Below are positions 9,601 to 16,390 of a stretch of 64,000 nt of DNA, piece by piece. The notes beneath the pieces are model-generated. The model had not been told where the DNA came from. It did not search any database and saw nothing but the letters and a program-made list of their open reading frames with translations. The DNA is from Stigmatella aurantiaca DW4/3-1. GTDB lineage: Bacteria > Myxococcota > Myxococcia > Myxococcales > Myxococcaceae. The stretch covers positions 6,156,893 to 6,220,892 of the forward strand of contig NC_014623.1 in assembly GCF_000165485.1 (NCBI RefSeq), in the 5' to 3' direction. Numbering within the stretch: the stretch's first letter is position 1; each line of letters opens with the position of its first letter. A program made the position numbers and the translations under genes.

Positions 9601-12600
9601 GGCCTCCGTCCCTGTTCTCCTTCCGGCCTCTCTCTCCCGCTCCCTCCACTCCTTGTGCCTTCGTGAGGGCGTTACTCCCTTCATGGCTCTCATCGCCGTC
9701 TTCCAGTTGCTCCTGTCTCGCTACTCCGCTCAGGACGACATCTGCGTCGGCTTCCCCATCGCCAACCGCAACCTCCCTTCTCTCGAAGGCCTCATCGGCT
9801 TCTTCGCCAATACCCTCCTCCTCCGCTCCCGCCTTCCTCCTGACTCCTCCTTCCTTCAACTCCTCTCTCAGGTCCGCTCCTCCTCCCTCGGCGCCTATGC
9901 TCACCAGGATGTCCCTTTCGACAAGCTCGTCGAGGCGATGAACCCCGAGCGGGACCTCAGCCGCTCTCCTCTCTTCCAGGCCATGTTCTCCCTTCAGAAC
10001 ACTCCCGTCCTCGAGCTGGCGCTTCCTGAGCTTGTTCTCCACCCCATGGAGCTGCCCAGCCAGACAGCCAAATTCGAATTGCTCCTCTCCCTCTCCGAGG
10101 ACACGGAGGGCTTCTCGGGGATACTGGAGTACAACACCGATCTTTTTACGGCGGCCACCATCTCCCAGATGGCAGAACACTTCTGTGTGCTGCTTGAAGA
10201 CGTCCTCGCTCATCCTGAGCGCCGACTGGATCAACTGTCTCCTCTCTTCTCTCCAGAGGAACACCCACTCCTCGTCAAGCGGCATGACCGAGAGCTGCCC
10301 CAGCAAGCCCTGACCGAACCTCCTCCCTCCTCCGTCGCCGCCCTCCCGCTCTCTTCCATTCACCTCACTCTCGTCGATATCTGGAAAGAGGTACTCTCCC
10401 TCCAGCATGTTGGCATTCACGACGACTTCTTCACACGGGGTGGCAACTCCATCTCATCCATCCTGGTGGTCGCCCGCCTCCAAGAAGCAGGGCTGCACCT
10501 GTCACCTGATCAGATCTTCCAGAAGCGAACCATCGCGGAACTGGCGCCACTGGTAACATCGGCTCGAAAAACGGAAGGGCAAGGCGAGATCACCGGGGCC
10601 CTGCCGCTCACCCCCATACAGCGATGGTTCTTCGACACCTGGGAGCAGCATGCACATCACTTCAACCAAGCGGTCATGCTCGAGGTTCTAGAGGACATCG
10701 AGGCCGCAGTCCTCGAGGGGGCGCTGCAAAAGTTACTAGAACACCATGATGCATTGCGATTGCGCTTTGAACGAACCGGTGATGGCTGGAGACAGGAGAA
10801 TGGTGGGGCAGGCAGGCCCATCGCGCTAAAGCAAGTGGATGTCTCCGGCCTGACACAAGAAGCGCAGACACAGACCCTCGCCAAAGTGGCCGAGGAAGAA
10901 CAAGAAAGCTTCGATCTGGCGGAGGGCCAGCTTCTGCGAGCAGTGCTTTTCCATCGCGGACAGGGCAGGACCGGAAGGCTGCTGTTGGTCATTCACCATC
11001 TCGGGGTGGACGGGCTCTCGTGGCGGACGCTGATCGAGGATCTGGAGAAAGCGTACAAGCACTTGAGCAGTGGAGGTGAGGCGGTGCTTGGCACGAAGAC
11101 AACATCCTTCAAAACATGGGCAGAGCACCTGGAACTCTACGCTGGGACCCAGGACGTGGAGGAGCAGCTCCCATATTGGGAGAAGCAAGGGCAGGAGGAA
11201 GTGGGGCCACTGCCGGTCGATAAGGCAGTGGGTGCCAACACCGTCGTGTCGGAGGACCGAGTCACGGTGCGGCTAGAAGAAGAGGAGACGCGAGCCCTGC
11301 TGCAAGAAGTGCCCACGGCATACGGGACAAGGGTCGAAGAGGTGCTGTTGGCGGCACTGACCGCAACGATGGGAAGATGGACAGGATTGGACCGGATAAG
11401 CGTGAGCATGGAGGGACACGGCCGGGAAGAGCTGTTCGAGGATGTGGACCTCTCGAGAACAGTGGGCTGGTTCACATCGCTGTACCCAATGGTCCTGGAC
11501 ACTGGCAAAGCAGAACGCCCCGAAGACAAGCTGCAAGCCGTGAGCAACCGCCTCAAGGGCTTGCCCATGAAGGGACTGGGTTACGGACTGCTGAGATACT
11601 TGGGCCGTGACGAAATCGTGAAAAAGCTGGAGAGATTGTCCTCGCCCGAGCTGCTGTTCAATTACTTGGGGGAGTTCGACGCTTCGGCATCGAGGCTGTC
11701 AATGTTCAGGCCCACCAGGGAAGAGACCGGTCCAGCTCGCAGTCGGGAAGGCCTGCGCAGCCATCTGCTCGAAGTGAACGGGCTCGTTTTCGACTGGAGG
11801 CTGGAGCTGACATGGAGCTACAGCCAAAACCGGCACGAGCGAGCCACCATTGAAAGACTCGCGCAAGGCTTCATGTCAGAACTCAGGGGTTTCATCGATC
11901 ACCAGAAGACGGCAATCGCCCACAAAAACACACCGGCGAATGAATCCCTGTCGGTGCGGCTCGAGCAAGTGACGCAAGGGCTGATTCACGATCAGCAGAT
12001 GCTCGGCACGGCGTTGCTCGTCGAGCTAGCGGACCGCCGTCGCGTCCACATGGCCAAAGGAACCTCGGACCCGGCAGGCACACCCTACACCCAGACGACC
12101 CGCGTCCTGATCGGCAGCCTGACCAAGATGTTTACCGCCGTTGCCATCCTGCAACTCGTAGAGGACGGTCGGCTCTCTCTGGATGCCACAGTGAATGAAT
12201 GGTTGCCTTGGCTGATGCGCGGCAAGGCCATCACCCTCCGGGACCTCTTGGCCCACACGAGTGGCCTGCCTGATTACCTGAGCCGGTTGACCCTGCTGGA
12301 TACCGCCAAGCCCTGCTCCCCCCGGTCCCTCGTGGAGTTGGCCGAGCACGAACCCGCTGTCCCGCCAGGGCATTACTCGAACACCAATTACATCGTGCTG
12401 GGCCTCCTCCTCGAGGCGCTCACCGGAAGCACCTGGGAAGAGGAGATCTCCCGGCGCATCCTCGAGCCCTTGGGGCTCATCCGCACCACCCCGCTTACCG
12501 AATCCCCACCCGAAGACCTTGTTGGGGCTTGGAAGCGAGGCGACGATGGCTGGAAAGACATCCGCCCCGTGTGGCATCCCTCATGCGGTTGGGCTGCGGG

Positions 12601-12949
12601 GGGAATGATCTCCACCACTGAGGAGTTGGTGACCTTCGGGCGCGCCCTGTTTAGCGGCGCGCTGTTCAAGAGCCCGGACACGCTGGCGGCGATGCGCTCG
12701 TACAGCGTGAGCAGCACCCCACACATGGCCGTCGGCGTCGAGCACGAAATGGGCCTCTGCCTCCACCTGTTCCGCGTTGCAGGGATCACGCTGGAAGGAC
12801 ACCTGGGCGAACGTCCCGGGTACTCAGCAGTCCTGCTTCATGACCCTGAAACCCAGGCCATTGTCGCGGCCACGGCCAACACACATGGAGCTCTGACCGC
12901 GTTCGCAGGCGTCAAGGCCCTCGAAGCGGTGCGCCGCGCCACTTCATAG
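3653..12949 (+). CDS. NRPS: FAAL-ACP-C-A(Ala)-PCP-C-PCP-E-PBP/beta-lactamase-type hydrolase
   Basis: Single ~3,098-residue lipopeptide synthetase (numbering from Met at 3653). Fatty acyl-AMP ligase 1-590 (YTSGSTGAPKG from Tyr174, GRQKDLIIIRG). ACP with GLDSL Ser648. C domain with HHIISDG at 840-846. A domain ~1165-1660 whose pocket reads DLFNNALTYK, which I recall as a published alanine code. PCP with GGHSL Ser1702. Second C domain with HHIISDG at about 1895. PCP with GGNS Ser2266 and no A domain before it. Epimerisation domain with HHLGVDG at 2448-2454, EGHGRE and VGWFTS. Last ~340 residues are a class C beta-lactamase/PBP-fold serine hydrolase: Ser2822-Leu-Thr-Lys2825, Tyr2908-Ser-Asn, His3050-Leu-Gly. 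No classical thioesterase is present. A GTG at 3539 overlaps the upstream stop in frame, but its AGGAG abuts it; I favour ATG 3653 because the FAAL homology begins there, although it too lacks a clear RBS. Likely product: N-acyl-Ala-D-X, linear or cyclised (inference). Confidence 0.93.
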   Translation: MPLNRQPLTLIELLEEKASLTPDQPLFTFQEETEGEEKTLSYGELRYRALTIARSVQALAAPGERALLLYPPGLEYIAGFFGCLYAGMVAVPAYPPDPLRLNRTLPRLRAMIQDAQAKVVLTTSFILSMGESLFEQEPDFKNLHWIATDDLPKGAPDRWVQPSVSGNTLAFLQYTSGSTGAPKGVMLTHDNLLCNLEMIAHTFQIRSDSVCVIWLPPYHDMGLIGGILEPVYTGMRTTLMSPMSFLKNPFRWLDTISRLKATVSGGPNFAFDLCVRKVTAEQRQRLDLSHWKVAFSGAEPIRPETLDRFTQTFETCGFRRKAFFPCYGLAEATLIVSGGEVPEPPILCSLRASALEQGQAVEAPSGELDSRTLVGCGQTVPNQEILIVDPVSSVPCPPGKVGEIWVCGPSVAQGYWQKPTETGQIFQARPASGGERVYLRTGDLGFLKERELFVTGRQKDLIIIRGRNHFPQDLELTAEQSHPSLRPGCSAAFSVDWEGEEKLVLVQEVDVRKAGDLRAQLDVCKAAATALRQRLAEVHEVQLHALALIEPGTIFKTSSGKIQRSACREAFLSGALQTVLKWETSNRAVQPRAVHEAAPPPLLTAAPTDLSTEEGLQSWLVAHVAKQLRIPATSLDPAMPLTGYGLDSLAAVELAHSLEKGLGFPISMELLLQGSSLAQLARQFFTQRPQEAKDHAPLVSQLPRNNPLPLSYAQQRLWFLDQLEPGSPRYIIPAAVRIEGALNVPLLEHSFLLLALRHEPLRTTFLSSPQGPSQLISPSSSFQLQHFDLRSLPPHLRDARLLSLCSELSLLPFSLSQGPLLRACLLHLDEHLFVLFLSMHHIISDGWSMGVLVRELASLYQSLLHSAPSTLPDLPFQYADFASWQRSWLLGPRLLSQLAWWREHLCGAPLSLHLPTDFPRPPVLSSRGASVPVLLPASLSRSLHSLCLREGVTPFMALIAVFQLLLSRYSAQDDICVGFPIANRNLPSLEGLIGFFANTLLLRSRLPPDSSFLQLLSQVRSSSLGAYAHQDVPFDKLVEAMNPERDLSRSPLFQAMFSLQNTPVLELDEVHLHLRQLELESQTCLFDLMLSLEDTGTGFAGKLHYSTDLFTAATASQMARHFLVLMEGLLNNPDQHLSEVSLLTPQERQQLLEEWSGTAPLASSLCLHHLFEAQVARSPDAIALVVDSTRLSYRELNRRANQLAHCLQALGASPDVPIGLCLQRSTDMVIGLLAILKAGAAYVPLDPAYPAERLIYSFQDAGASLLVTQDTLRHLLPIAGAKTVCLDSGWEPISRESTDNPRSSVLPSNLAYVLYTSGSTGRPKGVAIEHHNAAVFIQWSLNCFSAQQLAGVLASTSICFDLSIFELFAPLCSGGTVLLASNALALPSLPAAQEVTLINTVPSAIAELARTNAIPSSIHTLNLAGEPLSGSLVRALYSLPSIQHVFNLYGPTEDTTYSTFTLIPKDASSEPTIGRPISGTRAYVLDRQLHLVPRGVPGELYLSGSGLARGYINRPELTAERFLPNPFSTEPGSRLYKTGDLARFAVDGNLEYLGRIDHQVKIRGFRIELGEIESILLTQPGLHQAAVLAHEEAPGDKRLVAYVVAARNHSFTPAELRRLLKERLPDYMVPSAFVLLDALPLTPNGKLDRKALPRPGAPSLEQKGFVPPHTQTEKALAEMWCELLNIDRVGIQDHFFELGGHSLLASQVISRIRSALGVELPLRSLFESPSLESFATAVDSALNSPQAPQLPQRLPPQSRPGPLPLSYAQQRLWFLDQLEPGSPRYIIPAAVRIEGALNVPLLEHSFLLLALRHEPLRTTFLSSPQGPSQLISLSSSFQLQHFDLRSLPPHLRDARLLSLCSELSLLPFSLSQGPLLRACLLHLDEHLFVLFLSMHHIISDGWSMGVLVRELASLYQSLLHSAPSTLPDLPFQYADFASWQRSWLLGPRLLSQLAWWREHLRGAPLSLHLPTDFPRPPVLSSRGASVPVLLPASLSRSLHSLCLREGVTPFMALIAVFQLLLSRYSAQDDICVGFPIANRNLPSLEGLIGFFANTLLLRSRLPPDSSFLQLLSQVRSSSLGAYAHQDVPFDKLVEAMNPERDLSRSPLFQAMFSLQNTPVLELALPELVLHPMELPSQTAKFELLLSLSEDTEGFSGILEYNTDLFTAATISQMAEHFCVLLEDVLAHPERRLDQLSPLFSPEEHPLLVKRHDRELPQQALTEPPPSSVAALPLSSIHLTLVDIWKEVLSLQHVGIHDDFFTRGGNSISSILVVARLQEAGLHLSPDQIFQKRTIAELAPLVTSARKTEGQGEITGALPLTPIQRWFFDTWEQHAHHFNQAVMLEVLEDIEAAVLEGALQKLLEHHDALRLRFERTGDGWRQENGGAGRPIALKQVDVSGLTQEAQTQTLAKVAEEEQESFDLAEGQLLRAVLFHRGQGRTGRLLLVIHHLGVDGLSWRTLIEDLEKAYKHLSSGGEAVLGTKTTSFKTWAEHLELYAGTQDVEEQLPYWEKQGQEEVGPLPVDKAVGANTVVSEDRVTVRLEEEETRALLQEVPTAYGTRVEEVLLAALTATMGRWTGLDRISVSMEGHGREELFEDVDLSRTVGWFTSLYPMVLDTGKAERPEDKLQAVSNRLKGLPMKGLGYGLLRYLGRDEIVKKLERLSSPELLFNYLGEFDASASRLSMFRPTREETGPARSREGLRSHLLEVNGLVFDWRLELTWSYSQNRHERATIERLAQGFMSELRGFIDHQKTAIAHKNTPANESLSVRLEQVTQGLIHDQQMLGTALLVELADRRRVHMAKGTSDPAGTPYTQTTRVLIGSLTKMFTAVAILQLVEDGRLSLDATVNEWLPWLMRGKAITLRDLLAHTSGLPDYLSRLTLLDTAKPCSPRSLVELAEHEPAVPPGHYSNTNYIVLGLLLEALTGSTWEEEISRRILEPLGLIRTTPLTESPPEDLVGAWKRGDDGWKDIRPVWHPSCGWAAGGMISTTEELVTFGRALFSGALFKSPDTLAAMRSYSVSSTPHMAVGVEHEMGLCLHLFRVAGITLEGHLGERPGYSAVLLHDPETQAIVAATANTHGALTAFAGVKALEAVRRATS
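5770..6854 (+). repeat. Copy 1 of ~1,085-bp near-identical repeat (first C domain)
   Basis: Direct repeat of the block at 8935-10019, offset 3,165 bp. By eye I find about six substitutions across the whole length, two of them changing the protein (Pro/Leu and Cys/Arg). It covers the C-domain start, the HHxxxDG motif and most of the C-terminal lobe. Similarity stops abruptly after the codons for VLEL. Confidence 0.95.
8935..10019 (+). repeat. Copy 2 of ~1,085-bp near-identical repeat (second C domain)
   Basis: Partner of 5770-6854. Silent positions are as conserved as coding ones, so this reflects recent duplication or gene conversion and not functional constraint. Both copies are strikingly pyrimidine-rich on the coding strand (CTC, TCC, CCT codons). 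Confidence 0.95.
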
Positions 12950-12976
12950 CCCCCGGGAAGTGGACGAGGCGCGCCC

Positions 12977-14113
12977 CTATGTGGCCGCAGGCAGGGTCAT
13001 CGCAGCCGGCGGCTCATACAGCTTGAAGAAGGAGATGGAGAGCGACGGGGTGAGCGAGCACACCTTGTGGAACCAACCCGCGGGGATGAAGAGCATCTCC
13101 CCCGGCTCCAAGGTGCACGGTATCCCGCGGGCCCGCGCGAACAGGGGGAACTGTTCCAGGTCAGGGTGATCGGGATCCACCCTCGCCCCATCGACCAGCT
13201 TGGAGTTGCTCCAGGTGTAAAGAAACTTCGACTGCCCGGGAGGGAAGAGCATCAGACGCTTGCGCCCAAAAACCTGTGCGAGCGCGTTGTCCACGAGGTC
13301 CCGATGAAGCGGGGTGATGGTTCCCGCTGGCCCCAACCACATGTTGGGCCGACCGCATGTCCGCGGAACAAAAAAGGGCGGGTACTGGATGTAGGCCAGC
13401 AGCCCCTCCGGCACTGCGTTGTTCCCCAGATAAGGAGGCAGAATGCCCTGCTCGGGCGCAGCATCCAGCATGTCCAAATACTCCGCCAGGGACATCTGCG
13501 CATAGGTGTGATGAGGCGTGAATGCCGCCGCAACATAATCCCCCACCCTGGGAACAACCCGGACCGAGCCAAACTCGGCCCTGAGCCTCCGAGGGGAAAG
13601 CGCATGGACATCCCAGGTCTTCACCACATCGACGAGAATCACGGGCCGACTGGCCTGGGCATACTCCTTCATAAAAACGGCTTGCGCGGGCATGTCGCGC
13701 CGTTCGATCCGCTCAAGGGGCGCCCCTCTGGCCGATACCTCTTCAAGCAGGTCCCGGTCCGGTGACCAATCCGCCATGGCCTGAGTGGACAGCATCCTGG
13801 CCAAGCTGAGCCCCAGCCCCAAGTCGCCCTCGATCTTGATCCGTCCACTGGCATAGAGCTGGGTCACCTGGCCAGCCAACACCTCAAGGTAGTCCGCAGG
13901 CTCCAGCGAGAGCCGGAGACTGGCTTGCTCATGCTGGCCAGGCCTTATCTCGGAGGCCCCCTGCCGGGTCACAATGTGGAATCCGATATGGGTTTGGCTC
14001 GGAAACTCGAACTGAATGATGCCTTCCAGATCCTGGGCGTAAGAGTTCAGCCACCTCGATCTCAATAACCGGATGGCCTCGTCAACAGTCAGCTGTTTCG
14101 TGGAATCTTCCAA
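12977..14113 (-). CDS. SCP2-like domain fused to JmjC/cupin_8 Fe(II)-oxygenase
   Basis: 378-residue protein, convergent with the NRPS and only 27 bp from it. Residues ~1-115 resemble an SCP2 sterol/lipid-carrier domain (GRIKIEGDLGLGLSLARML near the end). Residues ~135-375 form a JmjC/cupin_8 double-stranded beta-helix: PLHRD gives His270 and Asp272, and AGWFHK gives His349, the 2-His-1-carboxylate iron site; FGRKRLMLFPP is the usual following strand. Such enzymes use Fe(II) and 2-oxoglutarate to hydroxylate peptides or amino acids. The start is TTG at 14113, supported by GGGAGGAG about 8 bases upstream. Hydroxylation of a lipopeptide, with the SCP2 part holding the acyl chain, is inference from the fusion and the location. 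Confidence 0.8.
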   Translation of the reverse strand: MEDSTKQLTVDEAIRLLRSRWLNSYAQDLEGIIQFEFPSQTHIGFHIVTRQGASEIRPGQHEQASLRLSLEPADYLEVLAGQVTQLYASGRIKIEGDLGLGLSLARMLSTQAMADWSPDRDLLEEVSARGAPLERIERRDMPAQAVFMKEYAQASRPVILVDVVKTWDVHALSPRRLRAEFGSVRVVPRVGDYVAAAFTPHHTYAQMSLAEYLDMLDAAPEQGILPPYLGNNAVPEGLLAYIQYPPFFVPRTCGRPNMWLGPAGTITPLHRDLVDNALAQVFGRKRLMLFPPGQSKFLYTWSNSKLVDGARVDPDHPDLEQFPLFARARGIPCTLEPGEMLFIPAGWFHKVCSLTPSLSISFFKLYEPPAAMTLPAAT

Positions 14114-14359
14114 GTCGCTCTCCTCCCGCGATGGCCTCTGGCCTCGCCCGAGCGCTCATAGTGTCCAGCCACCGATTGAGCCATAGGGACGATCTCCATA
14201 CATGAAAACCTCTATAGGGTTCGCTGGTATGTACAGCCCAATCCTCACCGGATACAAACGCTCGCACATTGGGGCAGCCCGGCTCTCACCCGCCCTGACG
14301 AAGGCAGGCAGGATGCGACTCATTGCCGCCTGGCTCGATTCCGATACCGAGGAACGCTC

Positions 14360-15475
14360 ATGGACTCCACGTATGCGTTGGACTTGTTGATCGACTTCGC
14401 TCTGATTGCCGGTTTCGGAATACAACACTCGATTGTCGCCATGGTGCGTCTCAAGCGCGCCGTCCAGCGGATCACCGGGCTCGATCCGATCTCCTGGCGT
14501 GGCGTCCAGTCCTTCATCAATGTCTCCTATCTGCTGATGGCGTGCATCCTGTGGCGTGAGGTTCCCATCCTCATCTGGGACTTGCAGGGCATCTGGTATT
14601 GGGCGGCCGGGGTGACGCTCCTGGCATCGTGGGCGTGGTACTTCCAGATCCACCTCTTCGAGTATGATTGCGGCATGGCGTTTGGCTCCTCGGCCGTGCT
14701 CGCACGCCTGCACAATGCCAAACCGCCGCCCATGGAGATGTGGAAGGTGGGAACGCGCCGCTGGTTGCGCTTCCCCGTGCATACGGCGTTCTTTCCGATG
14801 TTCTTCGCGTTCCCCCGGATGACGGCGAGCATGTTGCTGCTGGCCGTCGTCGCGAACGTGGCCAACATCATCGGCACCGTCCTCTACGATCGGCGGCTCG
14901 AGTTCCTCGTCAAGGACGTATACCGGCAGTACCAGAAGGTCACTGGCCTGCTGTTGCCACCGATTTTGCGTGCTCCGGCCGGCGCCAGGGACATGAACTT
15001 CCCTTCTCCGTGGCATTGGTCGCACGTAGGCCACAACCTTCCGGGCCTGGTGCTGGGCCTGCTCGTGGGCACGCTCTTCTGGAAACACCTGGGCCCGACC
15101 GGCCTCGTGACGGGGGAACTCATCCGCGCGTGGTCCAGCGCTTTCCTGGCCGCGGTGACGGGCGGCGTGCTGATAGGCCTCGCACATGCGCCGCGCAGCG
15201 CCGCGCTCGAGCTCTCGTACCAGCGGCTGCTCACGATGCTTGCGACCAACACCGCATTGATGAGCGCGGTATCTCTGCTGACGTGGACCGTTCTTTGCTT
15301 CGTCACGCAGGGCCGGATCCCCCTCCTGTACCTCTTTTTCCCCATGTGGATGACCATGCTGTGGCTGGGCCACATCGTGGCCTCGACCGTCTTTTTCGGG
15401 CTACGGCCCTCACTCGTCGCGGGCCAACAGACCAGCCCCCCTCCGCCCACGGCTGACGCCAAGGCCGCAAGCTGA
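14360..15475 (+). CDS. NnrU/MddA-like integral membrane methyltransferase homologue
   Basis: 371 residues, largely hydrophobic with several membrane segments. Residues ~10-205 follow the NnrU/MddA pattern: [10 protein letters not shown] near the N-terminus, then a FEYDCG loop, an altered RFPVH where the family has RHPxY, and a closing [13 protein letters not shown] segment. Relatives include methanethiol S-methyltransferase and isoprenylcysteine methyltransferases. About 150 further residues with extra membrane helices and a Pro-rich tail follow, which is unusual for the family. GAGGA lies 7 bases before the ATG. It opens a plus-strand run of seven genes. Either an S/O-methylation step or a non-catalytic membrane role fits; the altered RHP motif weakens the enzyme call. 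Confidence 0.6.
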   Translation: MDSTYALDLLIDFALIAGFGIQHSIVAMVRLKRAVQRITGLDPISWRGVQSFINVSYLLMACILWREVPILIWDLQGIWYWAAGVTLLASWAWYFQIHLFEYDCGMAFGSSAVLARLHNAKPPPMEMWKVGTRRWLRFPVHTAFFPMFFAFPRMTASMLLLAVVANVANIIGTVLYDRRLEFLVKDVYRQYQKVTGLLLPPILRAPAGARDMNFPSPWHWSHVGHNLPGLVLGLLVGTLFWKHLGPTGLVTGELIRAWSSAFLAAVTGGVLIGLAHAPRSAALELSYQRLLTMLATNTALMSAVSLLTWTVLCFVTQGRIPLLYLFFPMWMTMLWLGHIVASTVFFGLRPSLVAGQQTSPPPPTADAKAAS

Positions 15476-15514
15476 GCCGCTCGCTTCTGTCCTCGCATGT
15501 TCCAGAGAGATGAC

Positions 15515-16333
15515 ATGCCTGCCTTCTCAACGCTCGTCCGTCCATTCAACGCCAAGCCCACCGTCGTGCGGCTCAAGCGTGGCTATCACAGTGCTTGCTG
15601 GTCACCGCCCGCCAAGCTGGCACCTGCACACAAACAAGCCATTTATGACGAACTCCGCGAGGTTTCGTCGCACGCTTTCGGCGCAGACATGACGCTCTAC
15701 TGGCGCGACCGCTCTTCCGGCGGCTACCTGGACAAGATCACCCGCTTCTATTTCATCCATAGCGAGGATGACCGCGTTGTCGGGTGGACGGGCTATCACC
15801 GGTTAAAGCTTGCTGGACGAACGTGCTTATACCTGGACTCGACGGGCGTGCTTCCCGAGCTCCAGAACACCGGCATCATGACGAAGCTGTTCGGACAGTT
15901 TTTGCTCGGGGAACTGCTGCGCTCCGGCCCATACGGCCTCTACATCTCCATGCGCACGGAGAACCCTGTCGTCTATCAATCGTTCTACAAAGTGGCTGGC
16001 GAGCAGAACATCTTTCCCAGCCTTTCGGCTCCCGTCCCGGACAAGGTCCAGGAGATGGGCCGCCAACTCGCTGCCTGGCTCCATCAGAGCGACAAATTCG
16101 ACGCGCCGTCACTCCGGGTGACGGGGGCATACGACAACCTCGATGCGCTCTACGGTGAGCTTCCCACCTGCGACGATGGCGCCATCAACAGTTACTTCCG
16201 CCAGCACTTGCGTCCCGTGGATGCCTTTTTGGTGCTGGCAAGGCTGTCCAACCCGGGCACCCTGCTCTCGCTCGCAGCCAAGCGGCTGAGGGCCCCCTCG
16301 CGCAAGAACACACGCGCCACGAGCCCGCTGTAG
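15515..16333 (+). CDS. GNAT-family N-acetyltransferase-like protein
   Basis: 272 residues. The segment LYLDSTGVLPELQNTGIMTKLF matches GNAT motif A (V-x-P-x-x-Q-x-x-G-I), which binds the acyl-CoA pyrophosphate. The following helix and the YISMRTENPVVYQSFYKVAG segment fit the rest of the fold, with about 80 extra C-terminal residues of no recognised type. I start at ATG 15515 because AGAGAG precedes it; ATG 15497 is in frame but lacks an RBS. It lies 39 bp after the membrane methyltransferase-like gene, probably in one operon. The acceptor could be an amino group of the peptide or a precursor (inference). Confidence 0.7.
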   Translation: MPAFSTLVRPFNAKPTVVRLKRGYHSACWSPPAKLAPAHKQAIYDELREVSSHAFGADMTLYWRDRSSGGYLDKITRFYFIHSEDDRVVGWTGYHRLKLAGRTCLYLDSTGVLPELQNTGIMTKLFGQFLLGELLRSGPYGLYISMRTENPVVYQSFYKVAGEQNIFPSLSAPVPDKVQEMGRQLAAWLHQSDKFDAPSLRVTGAYDNLDALYGELPTCDDGAINSYFRQHLRPVDAFLVLARLSNPGTLLSLAAKRLRAPSRKNTRATSPL

Positions 16334-16390
16334 AGGACACCGCATCCCGAAGTCGAGCCCACGCGTTCCCCTCATCCTGGAAGAAAAACC

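Noticed and set aside
14202-14390. 62-codon open frame before the NnrU-like gene
   Set aside because: No RBS, overlaps the next gene in another frame, and has no recognisable features.
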